Source of the DNA: an uncultured Eubacterium sp. | GTDB taxonomy: Bacteria > Bacillota > Clostridia > Peptostreptococcales > Anaerovoracaceae | Length of the DNA: 8,214 bases | NCBI GenBank assembly: GCA_900542385.1 | Contig: UQNP01000078.1 | Span: forward strand, 1 to 8,214 | Reading direction: 5' to 3' | Part shown: positions 1-6,418 of the stretch, piece after piece | Numbering within the stretch: position 1 is the stretch's first letter | How the letters are laid out: each line of letters begins with the position of its first letter | Notes under the pieces: generated by a model | What the model was told of the DNA's origin: nothing | Database searches by the model: none | The model's input: the letters and a program-made list of their open reading frames with translations, nothing else | Made by a program: the position numbers and the translations under genes

Positions 1-283
1 CGCCTTTGCCGTCCTTTATCATATTCAGTCCGACAACCATAGAAGAGTTGCTCTTTCTTCTTATAGCTTTTACCGGACTGTCTTCCATGGTTATTACTTC
101 ATCGGCATTGACTATATGCACATTGCTTCCTCTGAAATTCAGAGAATTCAGCTCTTTTTCTATGCTTTCTTTTTTCCCCACTATATATATATCGTCATCG
201 ATTATCTCTGCTGCCTGACAAGCGCCTTTCACTATTTCCGCAGGTGCATTGTCTCCTCCCATTCCATCCAAAACAATATTCAT
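1..283 (-). CDS. plsX: Phosphate acyltransferase PlsX, N-terminal part (cut by left edge)
   Basis: PlsX converts acyl-ACP and phosphate to acyl-phosphate, the donor used by PlsY to make lysophosphatidic acid; it is a peripheral enzyme at the cytoplasmic face of the membrane. The visible 94 codons start at ATG 283-281 and run off the window. They show the family's N-terminal signature DGMGGDNAP (residues 6-14) and the second conserved block MEDSP...RRK...SSM (residues 66-82). Full-length family members have roughly 330-345 residues, so about a quarter is present. The reading frame is open to the edge with no stop. The start is supported by AAGGAGG ten bases upstream. It lies 48 bases after rpe on the same strand and is probably co-transcribed. 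In many Firmicutes plsX sits with rpmF, fapR or fab genes; here its upstream neighbour is rpe. The identification rests on recognising these motifs and I consider it near certain. Confidence 0.95.
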   Translation of the reverse strand, partial: MNIVLDGMGGDNAPAEIVKGACQAAEIIDDDIYIVGKKESIEKELNSLNFRGSNVHIVNADEVITMEDSPVKAIRRKSNSSMVVGLNMIKDGKG

Positions 284-293
284 ATAACTACAT

Positions 294-300
294 CCTCCTT
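294..300 (-). promoter_or_regulatory. Ribosome binding site of plsX
   Basis: AAGGAGG lies 10 bases before the plsX ATG, near the long end of normal spacing. The bases directly after it read ATGTAG, a start codon followed at once by a stop, but that ATG abuts the site and is too close to be used. The short palindrome CCTTTCAAAGG overlaps the beginning of this site; with a one-base loop it is unlikely to fold. Confidence 0.8.
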
Positions 301-331
301 TGAAAGGTCTTAAAAATAATTCTCAAAAAGG

Positions 332-988
332 TCATCTGCCAACTGTCTCAAAAAACTCTTCTATCCTGCTTTTTCTGTCCTCTGCCCCGAATATCGATGA
401 GCCGGCTACAACTATTTCAACTCCGGCATCTGCTGCATCCTTAACATTTTCCAGCGTGATCCCCCCATCGATCTCTATCTTGAAATCCGCATATCCTGCA
501 TCCTTCATTTCTTTTAACGCTTTTACTTTCTTCAGTGTATAGGGTATAAATTTCTGTCCGCCAAATCCGGGATTTACAGACATCACCAGCACCATATCCA
601 CTATATCAGCCACACATTCGATCTCTGCCAGAGAAGTTCCCGGATTTACTGCCACTCCGGCTTTCATCCCAAGAGATTTTATATGTCGTACCGTACGGTC
701 TATATGAGGGCAGGCCTCCTTATGAACCGTTATATACTCCGTATTCTCAGTATAAAAATCATCTATATATTTGTCAGGATCTTCTATCATCAGATGTACA
801 TCAAAAGGTATTTTTGCTGTTTTCTCAAGACTTTTCATCACCGTGCTTCCAAAGCTTATATTGGGCACGAAATGACCATCCATAACATCAATATGTATAA
901 AGTGTGCTCCTGCCTGCTGCACGCTTTCAACTTCGGCCCCGAGCTTTGAAAAATCCGCCGAAAGTATCGATGGCGCCAATTTTACCAT
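332..988 (-). CDS. rpe: Ribulose-phosphate 3-epimerase
   Basis: Rpe interconverts ribulose 5-phosphate and xylulose 5-phosphate in the non-oxidative pentose phosphate pathway, in the cytosol. The 218-residue product has the usual length and the full set of TIM-barrel motifs: LAPSILSADF at residues 4-13 (Ser8), HIDVMDGHFVPN at 32-43 (His32 and the catalytic Asp34), FDVHLM at 62-67 (metal-ligand His65), VMSVNPGFGGQ at 135-145, and EIDGG at 172-176 with the second catalytic acid Asp174. The C-terminal phosphate-binding stretch VAGSSIFG (194-201) is present. The start chosen is ATG 988-986, because GAGAGG lies eight bases upstream and the protein then begins MVKLAPSILS as in the family. A TTG six codons earlier would overlap the end of rsgA. 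It follows rsgA by 14 bases and precedes plsX by 48, so it is very likely in the same transcript. Confidence 0.98.
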   Translation of the reverse strand: MVKLAPSILSADFSKLGAEVESVQQAGAHFIHIDVMDGHFVPNISFGSTVMKSLEKTAKIPFDVHLMIEDPDKYIDDFYTENTEYITVHKEACPHIDRTVRHIKSLGMKAGVAVNPGTSLAEIECVADIVDMVLVMSVNPGFGGQKFIPYTLKKVKALKEMKDAGYADFKIEIDGGITLENVKDAADAGVEIVVAGSSIFGAEDRKSRIEEFFETVGR

Positions 989-996
989 AACATCTA

Positions 997-1002
997 CCTC
1001 TC
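997..1002 (-). promoter_or_regulatory. Ribosome binding site of rpe (decides the start)
   Basis: GAGAGG begins directly after the rsgA stop codon TGA and ends eight bases before ATG 988. It favours this ATG over the in-frame TTG at 1006, which would place the site inside the coding region. Confidence 0.75.
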
Positions 1003-1914
1003 TCAATATTTTTTTGAATCAGCTATCTCTTCCAGCTGACTTCTGTACGATTCATATCTGCTGGTGCTTATCCTGCCTTCTTCAAGGGCTTTTCTGACAC
1101 TGCATCCCGGCTCTGACAGATGACGACAATCTCCGTATTTGCATCCTCCTGCAAACCTCGCTATGTCAGGGTAAAAATTCTGCAGCTCATATTCATCCGC
1201 TCCCATTATGTCAAAGGATGTAAATCCCGGCGTATCAAATATCATAGTGCCTTCGCGCTCACTTATCGTAAACAGTTCCGTATGTCTTGTCGTATGTTTT
1301 CCCCGCCCGGATTTTTGGCTTATATCTCCCGTTTCAGCCTGAGCATGAGGGATCAGTCTGTTGAGAATAGTCGACTTGCCCACTCCCGAAGGGCCTGCCA
1401 AAGCGGTTTTTTTCCCGCTTATTGTTTTTTTGAATTCAGCTGTCCCCTCATCGTCCTTTCCCATTAAAATCACAGGATATAAAGAGCCATATGTGTTTTT
1501 CAGAGTTTTTATGTTTTCCTCTGCTTTTTTTCTTACCGCAGATCTGCCGTCCTCGATAAGATCGCATTTATTCACACATAATACAATATCTGTGCCGCTT
1601 TTCTCAGCCATAACCAGAAATTTATCTATGACAGACAAAATCGGCGCAGGCGATGCTGCCGCCGCAACTACTGCAAAGCAGTCCACATTTGAGACAAAAG
1701 GTCTTATAAAACTGTTTTTTCTCGGAAAGATCTCGGTGATCAGGCTGTCATCATTCTCCGGTATTATCTCAACTTTAACAGCATCACCGACCGCCGGCTT
1801 CAAATTCTGCTGTTTGAATATGCCTCTCGCTTTGCATCTGTATACTTCATCGCCGGATTTTACATAATAAAACCCGGCGACACCTTTGATTATCAAACCT
1901 TCTGTAAACTGCAT
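1003..1914 (-). CDS. rsgA: Ribosome small-subunit assembly GTPase RsgA (YloQ/CpgA)
   Basis: RsgA is a circularly permuted GTPase that checks late maturation of the 30S subunit. The 303-residue product matches the family length (B. subtilis about 298). After an OB-fold at about residues 1-70, the GTPase motifs appear in permuted order: G4 NKCD at 115-118, G1 GPSGVGKS at 174-181, a G2-type segment GRGKHTTRH at 203-211, and G3 DTPG at 227-230. A C-terminal zinc knuckle follows, with Cys258, Cys263, His265 and Cys271. The start is ATG 1914-1912, one base after the prkC stop TAG; an in-frame GTG at 1989 would overlap prkC by 74 bases and add a non-family extension. The only ribosome-binding sequence is a weak GAGGA 11 bases upstream, inside prkC, so translation is probably coupled to prkC. 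In B. subtilis CpgA is a known PrkC substrate, and it also removes the side product 4-phosphoerythronate that blocks the pentose phosphate pathway. That fits its place between prkC and rpe, though neither activity can be proved from this sequence. Confidence 0.97.
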   Translation of the reverse strand: MQFTEGLIIKGVAGFYYVKSGDEVYRCKARGIFKQQNLKPAVGDAVKVEIIPENDDSLITEIFPRKNSFIRPFVSNVDCFAVVAAAASPAPILSVIDKFLVMAEKSGTDIVLCVNKCDLIEDGRSAVRKKAEENIKTLKNTYGSLYPVILMGKDDEGTAEFKKTISGKKTALAGPSGVGKSTILNRLIPHAQAETGDISQKSGRGKHTTRHTELFTISEREGTMIFDTPGFTSFDIMGADEYELQNFYPDIARFAGGCKYGDCRHLSEPGCSVRKALEEGRISTSRYESYRSQLEEIADSKKY

Positions 1915-1915
1915 A

Positions 1916-3631
1916 CTATTCGTTGTCCTCGTCTCCCGAATCTCCAGACGGAGCTGTCGTCTGCTGAGGCTGCGGTCCTCTGCTGACACGTACTCTTACA
2001 GTGGAGCCTCTGTCGAGTCTGGCATTGGCATCGTACTGCTGCCACATTACTTCACCCTCTGCATATGTACTGCTGTATTCATAGCTTATGGATCCCATAC
2101 TGAGACCGGCATTCGATAATGCAGTCTGTGCTTCCCCGATAGTTCTTCCTATGAGATAAGGAACCACTGCCTGAGCCTGAGAGCCGTCACTTACAACGAT
2201 ATCAACGGTCGTTCCCTTTTCAGCTTGTTCTCCGCCTCCCGGGGATTGTCTTATTACAGTTCCTTCATCTTCGTCACTTTCATCGGTAGTGACCTCGCCG
2301 ACTTCAAATCCTGCAGCTTCAAGAGCTTCTCTTGCATCCTCCTCATCCATGCCTACTACATCAGGCACCGATCCGTCACCCAGTCCTATACTGATATTTA
2401 CAGTTATAGCGCTTCCTGTCTTGACCGTTTCTCCTGCCGCCGGGTCCTGAGATACTATTCTGCCCTTTTCCACATCTTCGCTTATCACTTCATCGCCCTC
2501 GCGTATCTTAAGATCGTATTCTTCTGCCGCATTCTGAGCTTCTTCAAGAGTCATGTTGGTGAAATCCGGGGCCTCTATTTCTCTTCCTCCGATCAGCCCT
2601 GTGGCAAATGCCACTATAACGCCGATGGCTATTGCGGCAACAGCTGCTGCAACGATGATTATTATTTTCTTCTTTTTATCCATAGGCTTTTTATCTTTTT
2701 TCTTTTTGCCTTTTTCGTCTTCATCATAATCTTCGCCGTCATCGTAATCTGTTTCAGCTATAGGTCCGCTTTCGCCATTTCCCATGAGTACAGAATTTCC
2801 AACTACGCTTCCCACAAATTCCAGATTGTTCAGTGCTTCTATAAGTTCATCTGCCGAGGCAAATCTGTTTACCGGATATTTGTCTGTACATTTCAGGATT
2901 ATATGTTCAAGAGCCGGTGGGACACCGTCAACGATTTTAGACGGCGGCACCATCTCTCCGTTGATGTGCATAAGCGCTATATTTACCGGATTATCTCCGT
3001 CAAACGGCACTTTGCCTGTCAGCATTTCATACATTACTATTCCGAGCGAATATATGTCGGATTTCTCATCCACATATCCGCCTCTGGCCTGTTCAGGTGA
3101 AAAATAGTGGACTGAGCCGATTATTCCATCGGTATTATCCACTATCGTCGCCGCATTTACGGCTTTAGCTATACCAAAGTCCGTGATCTTCGCCGTACCG
3201 TTAGGAGTTATCATAACATTGTGAGGCTTCACGTCTCTGTGTATTATATGATTTTTATGCGCGAAAGAAAGCGCCGCAGCTATCTGCTTTGAAAGAGCTA
3301 TAACTTTAGGATAAGACATAGGTCCCTGCTCTTTTATGTAATCGCTTAAGGTTTTTCCTTCTATCAGCTCCATTACTATGTAATGTATGTTCCCTTCTCG
3401 TCCAACATCGTATATGTTGACTATATTAGGATGAGAAAGACTTGCAGCCGCCTGCGATTCTCTCCTGAAGCTGTCTATGAATTTATGATCATTTATAAAT
3501 TCAGGTTTTAAAATTTTAATTGCCACAAAACGATTCAGCAATTTATCTTTTGCTTTGTATACAACAGACATTCCTCCTTCGCCGATCCTTTCGAACAGCT
3601 CATATCTGCCTGCCAGTACCTTATTGCTCAT
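1916..3631 (-). CDS. prkC: Serine/threonine protein kinase PrkC with three PASTA repeats
   Basis: This is a membrane-anchored Hanks-type kinase that senses peptidoglycan fragments and phosphorylates cytoplasmic targets. The 571-residue protein has an N-terminal kinase domain (about 10-270) with glycine loop GEGGMSVVY (17-25), Lys39 in VAIK, Glu58 in helix C, catalytic HRDVKPHN (131-138), DFG (151-153) and SPEQA (178-182). Thr162 and Thr167 in the activation loop are candidate autophosphorylation sites. A charged linker follows: acidic at about 293-307, then lysine-rich at 308-322. One membrane helix lies at about 323-345. Outside the cell are three PASTA repeats at about 353-416, 421-484 and 487-551, then an acidic tail ending in DSGDEDNE. 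The third repeat is the most diverged, lacking the usual proline after its conserved Gln. ATG 3631 has AGGAGG five bases upstream. It lies 16 bases after the PP2C gene and one base before rsgA, the standard kinase/phosphatase pairing. Confidence 0.97.
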   Translation of the reverse strand: MSNKVLAGRYELFERIGEGGMSVVYKAKDKLLNRFVAIKILKPEFINDHKFIDSFRRESQAAASLSHPNIVNIYDVGREGNIHYIVMELIEGKTLSDYIKEQGPMSYPKVIALSKQIAAALSFAHKNHIIHRDVKPHNVMITPNGTAKITDFGIAKAVNAATIVDNTDGIIGSVHYFSPEQARGGYVDEKSDIYSLGIVMYEMLTGKVPFDGDNPVNIALMHINGEMVPPSKIVDGVPPALEHIILKCTDKYPVNRFASADELIEALNNLEFVGSVVGNSVLMGNGESGPIAETDYDDGEDYDEDEKGKKKKDKKPMDKKKKIIIIVAAAVAAIAIGVIVAFATGLIGGREIEAPDFTNMTLEEAQNAAEEYDLKIREGDEVISEDVEKGRIVSQDPAAGETVKTGSAITVNISIGLGDGSVPDVVGMDEEDAREALEAAGFEVGEVTTDESDEDEGTVIRQSPGGGEQAEKGTTVDIVVSDGSQAQAVVPYLIGRTIGEAQTALSNAGLSMGSISYEYSSTYAEGEVMWQQYDANARLDRGSTVRVRVSRGPQPQQTTAPSGDSGDEDNE

Positions 3632-3636
3632 TTCTT

Positions 3637-3642
3637 CCTCCT
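3637..3642 (-). promoter_or_regulatory. Ribosome binding site of prkC
   Basis: AGGAGG lies five bases before the prkC ATG, in the 16-base gap after the phosphatase stop codon TAA. It is a strong site and indicates independent as well as coupled initiation of the kinase. Confidence 0.8.
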
Positions 3643-3647
3643 AATAA

Positions 3648-4376
3648 TTATATTTTCAAGCAAATAACCGTTATATTGTCTCTTCCTCCTGCTCTTATCG
3701 CCTCATTGACGAGATCAGCACATACATCATTCATGCTCTTACCTGAATCCAATATTTCCGTCATTATCTCATCCGTGACTTCTCCGTAAAGTCCGTCTGA
3801 ACAAAGCATTAAAATATCATCTTTTTTAAGGCTCACCTTATAGAAATCCGGCTCCGCGGAATTTTCCGTTCCCAAAGCCCTGGTTATAACATTTTTTTGC
3901 TTGTGATTTTCCGCTTCATCCTCTGTTATTACCCCTTTATCGATCAGCTCGTTTACATACGTGTGATCCTTCGTTATCTGTCTCAGCTGACCGTTTCTGA
4001 ACAAATATGCCCGGCTGTCGCCTACATTGGCTATATATGCGATGCCTTCCCTTATATAAGAGGCGACCATTGTCGTAGCCATTCCTCTGTTCTCGGGAGC
4101 CGACATCCCCATCCTGTATATCTTCTCATTTGCAGTCTGTATAACTCCGGCAAAAAAGCCGAAAATATCCTCCGGCACTTTATATTCTTTGAGGCTTGAC
4201 TCGTTTACCATCTTCGCGATCTCGCTCACTGCGGTTCTGCTGGCAACCTCTCCGGAATTATTTCCTCCTACTCCGTCTGCAACGATGTAGACATTATGAC
4301 TGGGCACCACAAAGCAGGCATCTTCATTGTTCTTGCGAACAACTCCTTTATCGCATTTAAACCCTATCTGCACCAT
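3648..4376 (-). CDS. prpC: PP2C-type Ser/Thr protein phosphatase (PrpC/Stp), partner of PrkC
   Basis: This metal-dependent phosphatase reverses phosphorylation by the neighbouring kinase PrkC; it is cytosolic. The 242-residue product has the usual length for bacterial PrpC/Stp. It carries the PP2C metal and core motifs in order: RKNNED at 14-19 (Asp19), VADGVGG at 32-38 (Asp34), GMATTMV at 98-104, NVGDSRAY at 118-125 (Asp120), CSDGL at 192-196 (Asp194) and GRDN at 231-234 (Asp233). There is no signal peptide, membrane helix or extra domain. The start is ATG 4376-4374. No other start codon exists between it and the rsmB-frame-independent stop upstream, so the start is fixed despite poor ribosome-site spacing: TAGGAGGG is 16 bases away and a weaker AAAGG is 11 away. 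It follows rsmB by 21 bases. In B. subtilis rlmN would lie between rsmB and this gene; here it does not. Confidence 0.97.
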   Translation of the reverse strand: MVQIGFKCDKGVVRKNNEDACFVVPSHNVYIVADGVGGNNSGEVASRTAVSEIAKMVNESSLKEYKVPEDIFGFFAGVIQTANEKIYRMGMSAPENRGMATTMVASYIREGIAYIANVGDSRAYLFRNGQLRQITKDHTYVNELIDKGVITEDEAENHKQKNVITRALGTENSAEPDFYKVSLKKDDILMLCSDGLYGEVTDEIMTEILDSGKSMNDVCADLVNEAIRAGGRDNITVICLKI

Positions 4377-4387
4377 TATGCTTCTGA

Positions 4388-4400
4388 CCTTTCCCTCCTA
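4388..4400 (-). promoter_or_regulatory. Unusually spaced ribosome binding region of prpC, overlapping the rsmB stop
   Basis: The segment reads TAGGAGGGAAAGG. Its first three bases are the rsmB stop codon. The stronger GGAGGG part ends 16 bases before the prpC ATG, and the weaker AAAGG ends 11 bases before it, so both are longer than the common 5-9. Coupling to rsmB translation may compensate. Confidence 0.55.
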
Positions 4401-5690
4401 TATCAGACTGTCATTCTTCTTCATAACACATATGAAAAATCCATCTGTACCGTTTACATTAGGAAGCAAAAGGGTCCTTTCAATTTTCTTGAAAGAAGGA
4501 TTTTTATCAAGAAATCTTTCCACTACCCTTTCGTTTTCTCTAGGATTTACGGTACATGTGCTGTACAAAAGCGTTCCGCCAGGTTTAACGTAAGATGCTG
4601 AAGCAGAAAGTATAGCCAGCTGCTTCTTAGGCAGCAGCTCTATATCTGCATCATACTCTTTGTATTTTATCTCAGGTTTTCTTCTTATCACTCCAAGTCC
4701 TGAACACGGAACATCTACTAAAACGCGGTCTGCCTTCTGATGCATCGATGAATCGACTCTCGTAGCATCCCACGACCTTGTCTCTATATTTGTTATACCG
4801 AGTCTCTCGGCTTCTTTATTTATCAGATCCAGCTTTCTCCTGTATATATCGGAAGCTATTATCTTACCTGTATTGTTCATTCTTTCTGCAATAGCCGTGG
4901 TTTTTCCTCCAGGAGCAGCACAGACATCCATTACTATGTCGCCGTGCTTCGGATCAAGTTTTTCCGCCACAAGCATAGAACTCTCATCCTGAGGAGTAAA
5001 CATTCCGAGTTTATACATATCCGAATCCAAAAGTCCGTTGCCTTTAACGTTCAGCGCATTCTGGCACAGCGATCCCTCTTCGACCTCAAATCCTCTGCTT
5101 CTAAGCTTCTTTATAAGATCAGGCTTCATTACTCTCAGCCAGTTCAGCCTTATGGTCATAGGCGGAGTCTCATTTCCCGCCTCCATCAGCTTTTCTACAA
5201 AGCTTACACTATAGTGCTCGAGCCACATTTCGATTATCCATGGAGCATAGGAATATTTGATCGAGAGATAATTTACTTCATCATCGCTTCGATCCGGAAG
5301 TCTGAGCTGTATTTTTTTGTTGAGGTATTCCCGCAAAACACCGTTTACCAGACCGGCTTTGCTCCTGCAGTATCGTTTTGCAAGCGTAACACTTTCATTT
5401 ACTGCCGCATATTCCGGAACGGAATCCATATAGCCTATCTGATACATACCCATTCTCATTACAATTATTTCAGGTGTTTTCAGACTTTCTATACCGTCCT
5501 TTACAAGCAAATCTATATAATAATCCAATGTCAGCTTATGCTCCAAAACACCATACACCAGCTCTCTTACGAAAGCGGGGGAATTAGGTTTATTCAATAT
5601 CACCTGATGGTTTATCGCAAGATTTGAATACGCTTTTTTCGACTCTACATCCGACAATACCAGATACGCTGTTTTTCTGTTTACGTCCAT
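4398..5690 (-). CDS. rsmB: 16S rRNA (cytosine-967 C5) methyltransferase RsmB
   Basis: RsmB uses S-adenosylmethionine to make m5C at position 967 (E. coli numbering) of 16S rRNA. The 430-residue protein matches the family length (E. coli 429). A NusB-like RNA-binding domain occupies about residues 1-130, with the typical AAVNESVTLAKRY segment at 95-107 and VNGVLR at 115-120. The Rossmann methyltransferase domain follows: SAM motif DVCAAPGGKT (255-264), acidic Asp281, DVPCSGLG (326-333, Cys329) and YSTCT (376-380). By analogy with E. coli, Cys379 is the nucleophile and Cys329 assists product release. The start is ATG 5690-5688, which shares one base with the upstream stop (TGATG) and has GAGGGGG eight bases before it; the TTG one codon earlier is a less likely start. 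The overlap implies coupled translation with the metallopeptidase gene. Confidence 0.97.
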   Translation of the reverse strand: MDVNRKTAYLVLSDVESKKAYSNLAINHQVILNKPNSPAFVRELVYGVLEHKLTLDYYIDLLVKDGIESLKTPEIIVMRMGMYQIGYMDSVPEYAAVNESVTLAKRYCRSKAGLVNGVLREYLNKKIQLRLPDRSDDEVNYLSIKYSYAPWIIEMWLEHYSVSFVEKLMEAGNETPPMTIRLNWLRVMKPDLIKKLRSRGFEVEEGSLCQNALNVKGNGLLDSDMYKLGMFTPQDESSMLVAEKLDPKHGDIVMDVCAAPGGKTTAIAERMNNTGKIIASDIYRRKLDLINKEAERLGITNIETRSWDATRVDSSMHQKADRVLVDVPCSGLGVIRRKPEIKYKEYDADIELLPKKQLAILSASASYVKPGGTLLYSTCTVNPRENERVVERFLDKNPSFKKIERTLLLPNVNGTDGFFICVMKKNDSLI

Positions 5691-6394
5691 CAATCACGCC
5701 CCCTCAACAATAAAATCCTTACCAAATTCGCTACTGCCGTAGCCAATGCCGCAACATAGGTCATCGCTGCCGCCGACAGTACTTTTTTCGCGCCTCTCAC
5801 TTCACCGGCATCTATAATACCGAGATCAAGAAGCTGTTTTACCGCTCTTCTGCTTGCATTTATCTCAACAGGCAGTGTCACGGTATGAAACAATACTACT
5901 GTTATAAAAAATATAACTCCCAGGTTGAATATAAAATTGCCAGTCGATAAATTCCCCTGCCATATTATAAACAGGCCGATTATTAAAAGCGGCCACGATG
6001 CTGTTGAAACTATGCTCACAACAGGTGCTATAGCATTTCTGAATTTTAAAAATCCGTACGCCGTACCATCCTGTATTGCGTGTCCCGACTCATGAGCCGC
6101 AATGCTGACTGATGCTATAGATGTGCCGTTATAGACCTGACTTGAAAGCCTCATTACGTCGTTTTTCGGGTCGTAATGGTCTGTAAGAGTTCCTGCCACC
6201 ATTTCAATCGGCACATATCCAAGTCCATTGGCGTCAAGTATCATCCTTGCTGCCTGTCGTCCTGTTATGCCTCTTTTGTTTCCTACCCTGAGATATTTGC
6301 TGTACGCATGCTTTACTTTTGACTGAGCATACAATGCAAATATAATAGCCGGTATTAGGACCACTATCGTAGGATCAAACATCCCAAAATACAT
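5690..6394 (-). CDS. Membrane zinc metallopeptidase, YugP/Zn_peptidase_2 type
   Basis: This is a small integral membrane protein with a gluzincin-like active site; the family's physiological substrate is not established. The 234-residue product has a predicted N-terminal membrane helix at about 7-23. The zinc motif HESGH follows at 101-105, with His101, His105 and catalytic Glu102. Hydrophobic segments lie at about 122-145 and 155-174, and a weaker one at 208-230. The block LPVEINASRRA (174-184) after the third segment probably supplies the third zinc ligand, Glu177. The conserved stretch SSQVYNGTSIASVSIAAH before the motif also fits the family. The start is ATG 6394-6392, eight bases after AAGGGG; the GTG three codons upstream lies inside that site. 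It sits 24 bases after fmt and overlaps rsmB by one base. Its place among translation genes is common in Clostridia as far as I recall, but no functional link is known to me. Confidence 0.93.
   Translation of the reverse strand: MYFGMFDPTIVVLIPAIIFALYAQSKVKHAYSKYLRVGNKRGITGRQAARMILDANGLGYVPIEMVAGTLTDHYDPKNDVMRLSSQVYNGTSIASVSIAAHESGHAIQDGTAYGFLKFRNAIAPVVSIVSTASWPLLIIGLFIIWQGNLSTGNFIFNLGVIFFITVVLFHTVTLPVEINASRRAVKQLLDLGIIDAGEVRGAKKVLSAAAMTYVAALATAVANLVRILLLRGRD
5699..5705 (-). promoter_or_regulatory. Ribosome binding site of rsmB, inside the metallopeptidase gene
   Basis: GAGGGGG lies within the last codons of the metallopeptidase gene and ends eight bases before the rsmB ATG at 5690. It supports this ATG and coupled translation through the TGATG overlap. 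Confidence 0.7.
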
Positions 6395-6402
6395 AATAAC
6401 CA

Positions 6403-6408
6403 CCCCTT
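6403..6408 (-). promoter_or_regulatory. Ribosome binding site of the metallopeptidase gene (decides the start)
   Basis: AAGGGG ends eight bases before ATG 6394. The in-frame GTG at 6403-6401 overlaps this site, so the ATG is preferred as the start. Confidence 0.7.
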
Positions 6409-6418
6409 GAAAAGTATT

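Noticed and set aside
181..193. TATATATATA run as a possible promoter or repeat
   Set aside because: It lies inside plsX codons (DDDIYIV) and is explained by ATA and TAT codon choice; no paired -35 element is convincing.
284..296. Two-codon ATG-TAG frame as a leader peptide before plsX
   Set aside because: The ATG touches the AAGGAGG site with no spacer, so ribosomes are unlikely to start there.
989..1006. N-terminal extension of rpe from TTG 1006
   Set aside because: The extra six codons contain the GAGAGG site, and the family protein starts at MVKLAPSILS.
1361..1867. Plus-strand open frame (168 codons) opposite rsgA
   Set aside because: It is a shadow of the GTPase gene, with no domain or initiation signal of its own.
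1915..1989. N-terminal extension of rsgA from GTG 1989
   Set aside because: It would overlap prkC by 74 bases, adds a sequence unlike the family, and lacks a ribosome binding site; ATG 1914 fits the family start.
2225..3100. Long plus-strand open frame (291 codons) opposite prkC
   Set aside because: It lies wholly opposite a well-supported kinase/PASTA gene. The translation is rich in Ser, Phe, Tyr and Cys with no recognisable domain, and its start lacks a good ribosome binding site.
4944..5627. Plus-strand open frame (227 codons) opposite rsmB
   Set aside because: It is antisense to the conserved methyltransferase, has a low-complexity-looking composition, and shows no family motif.
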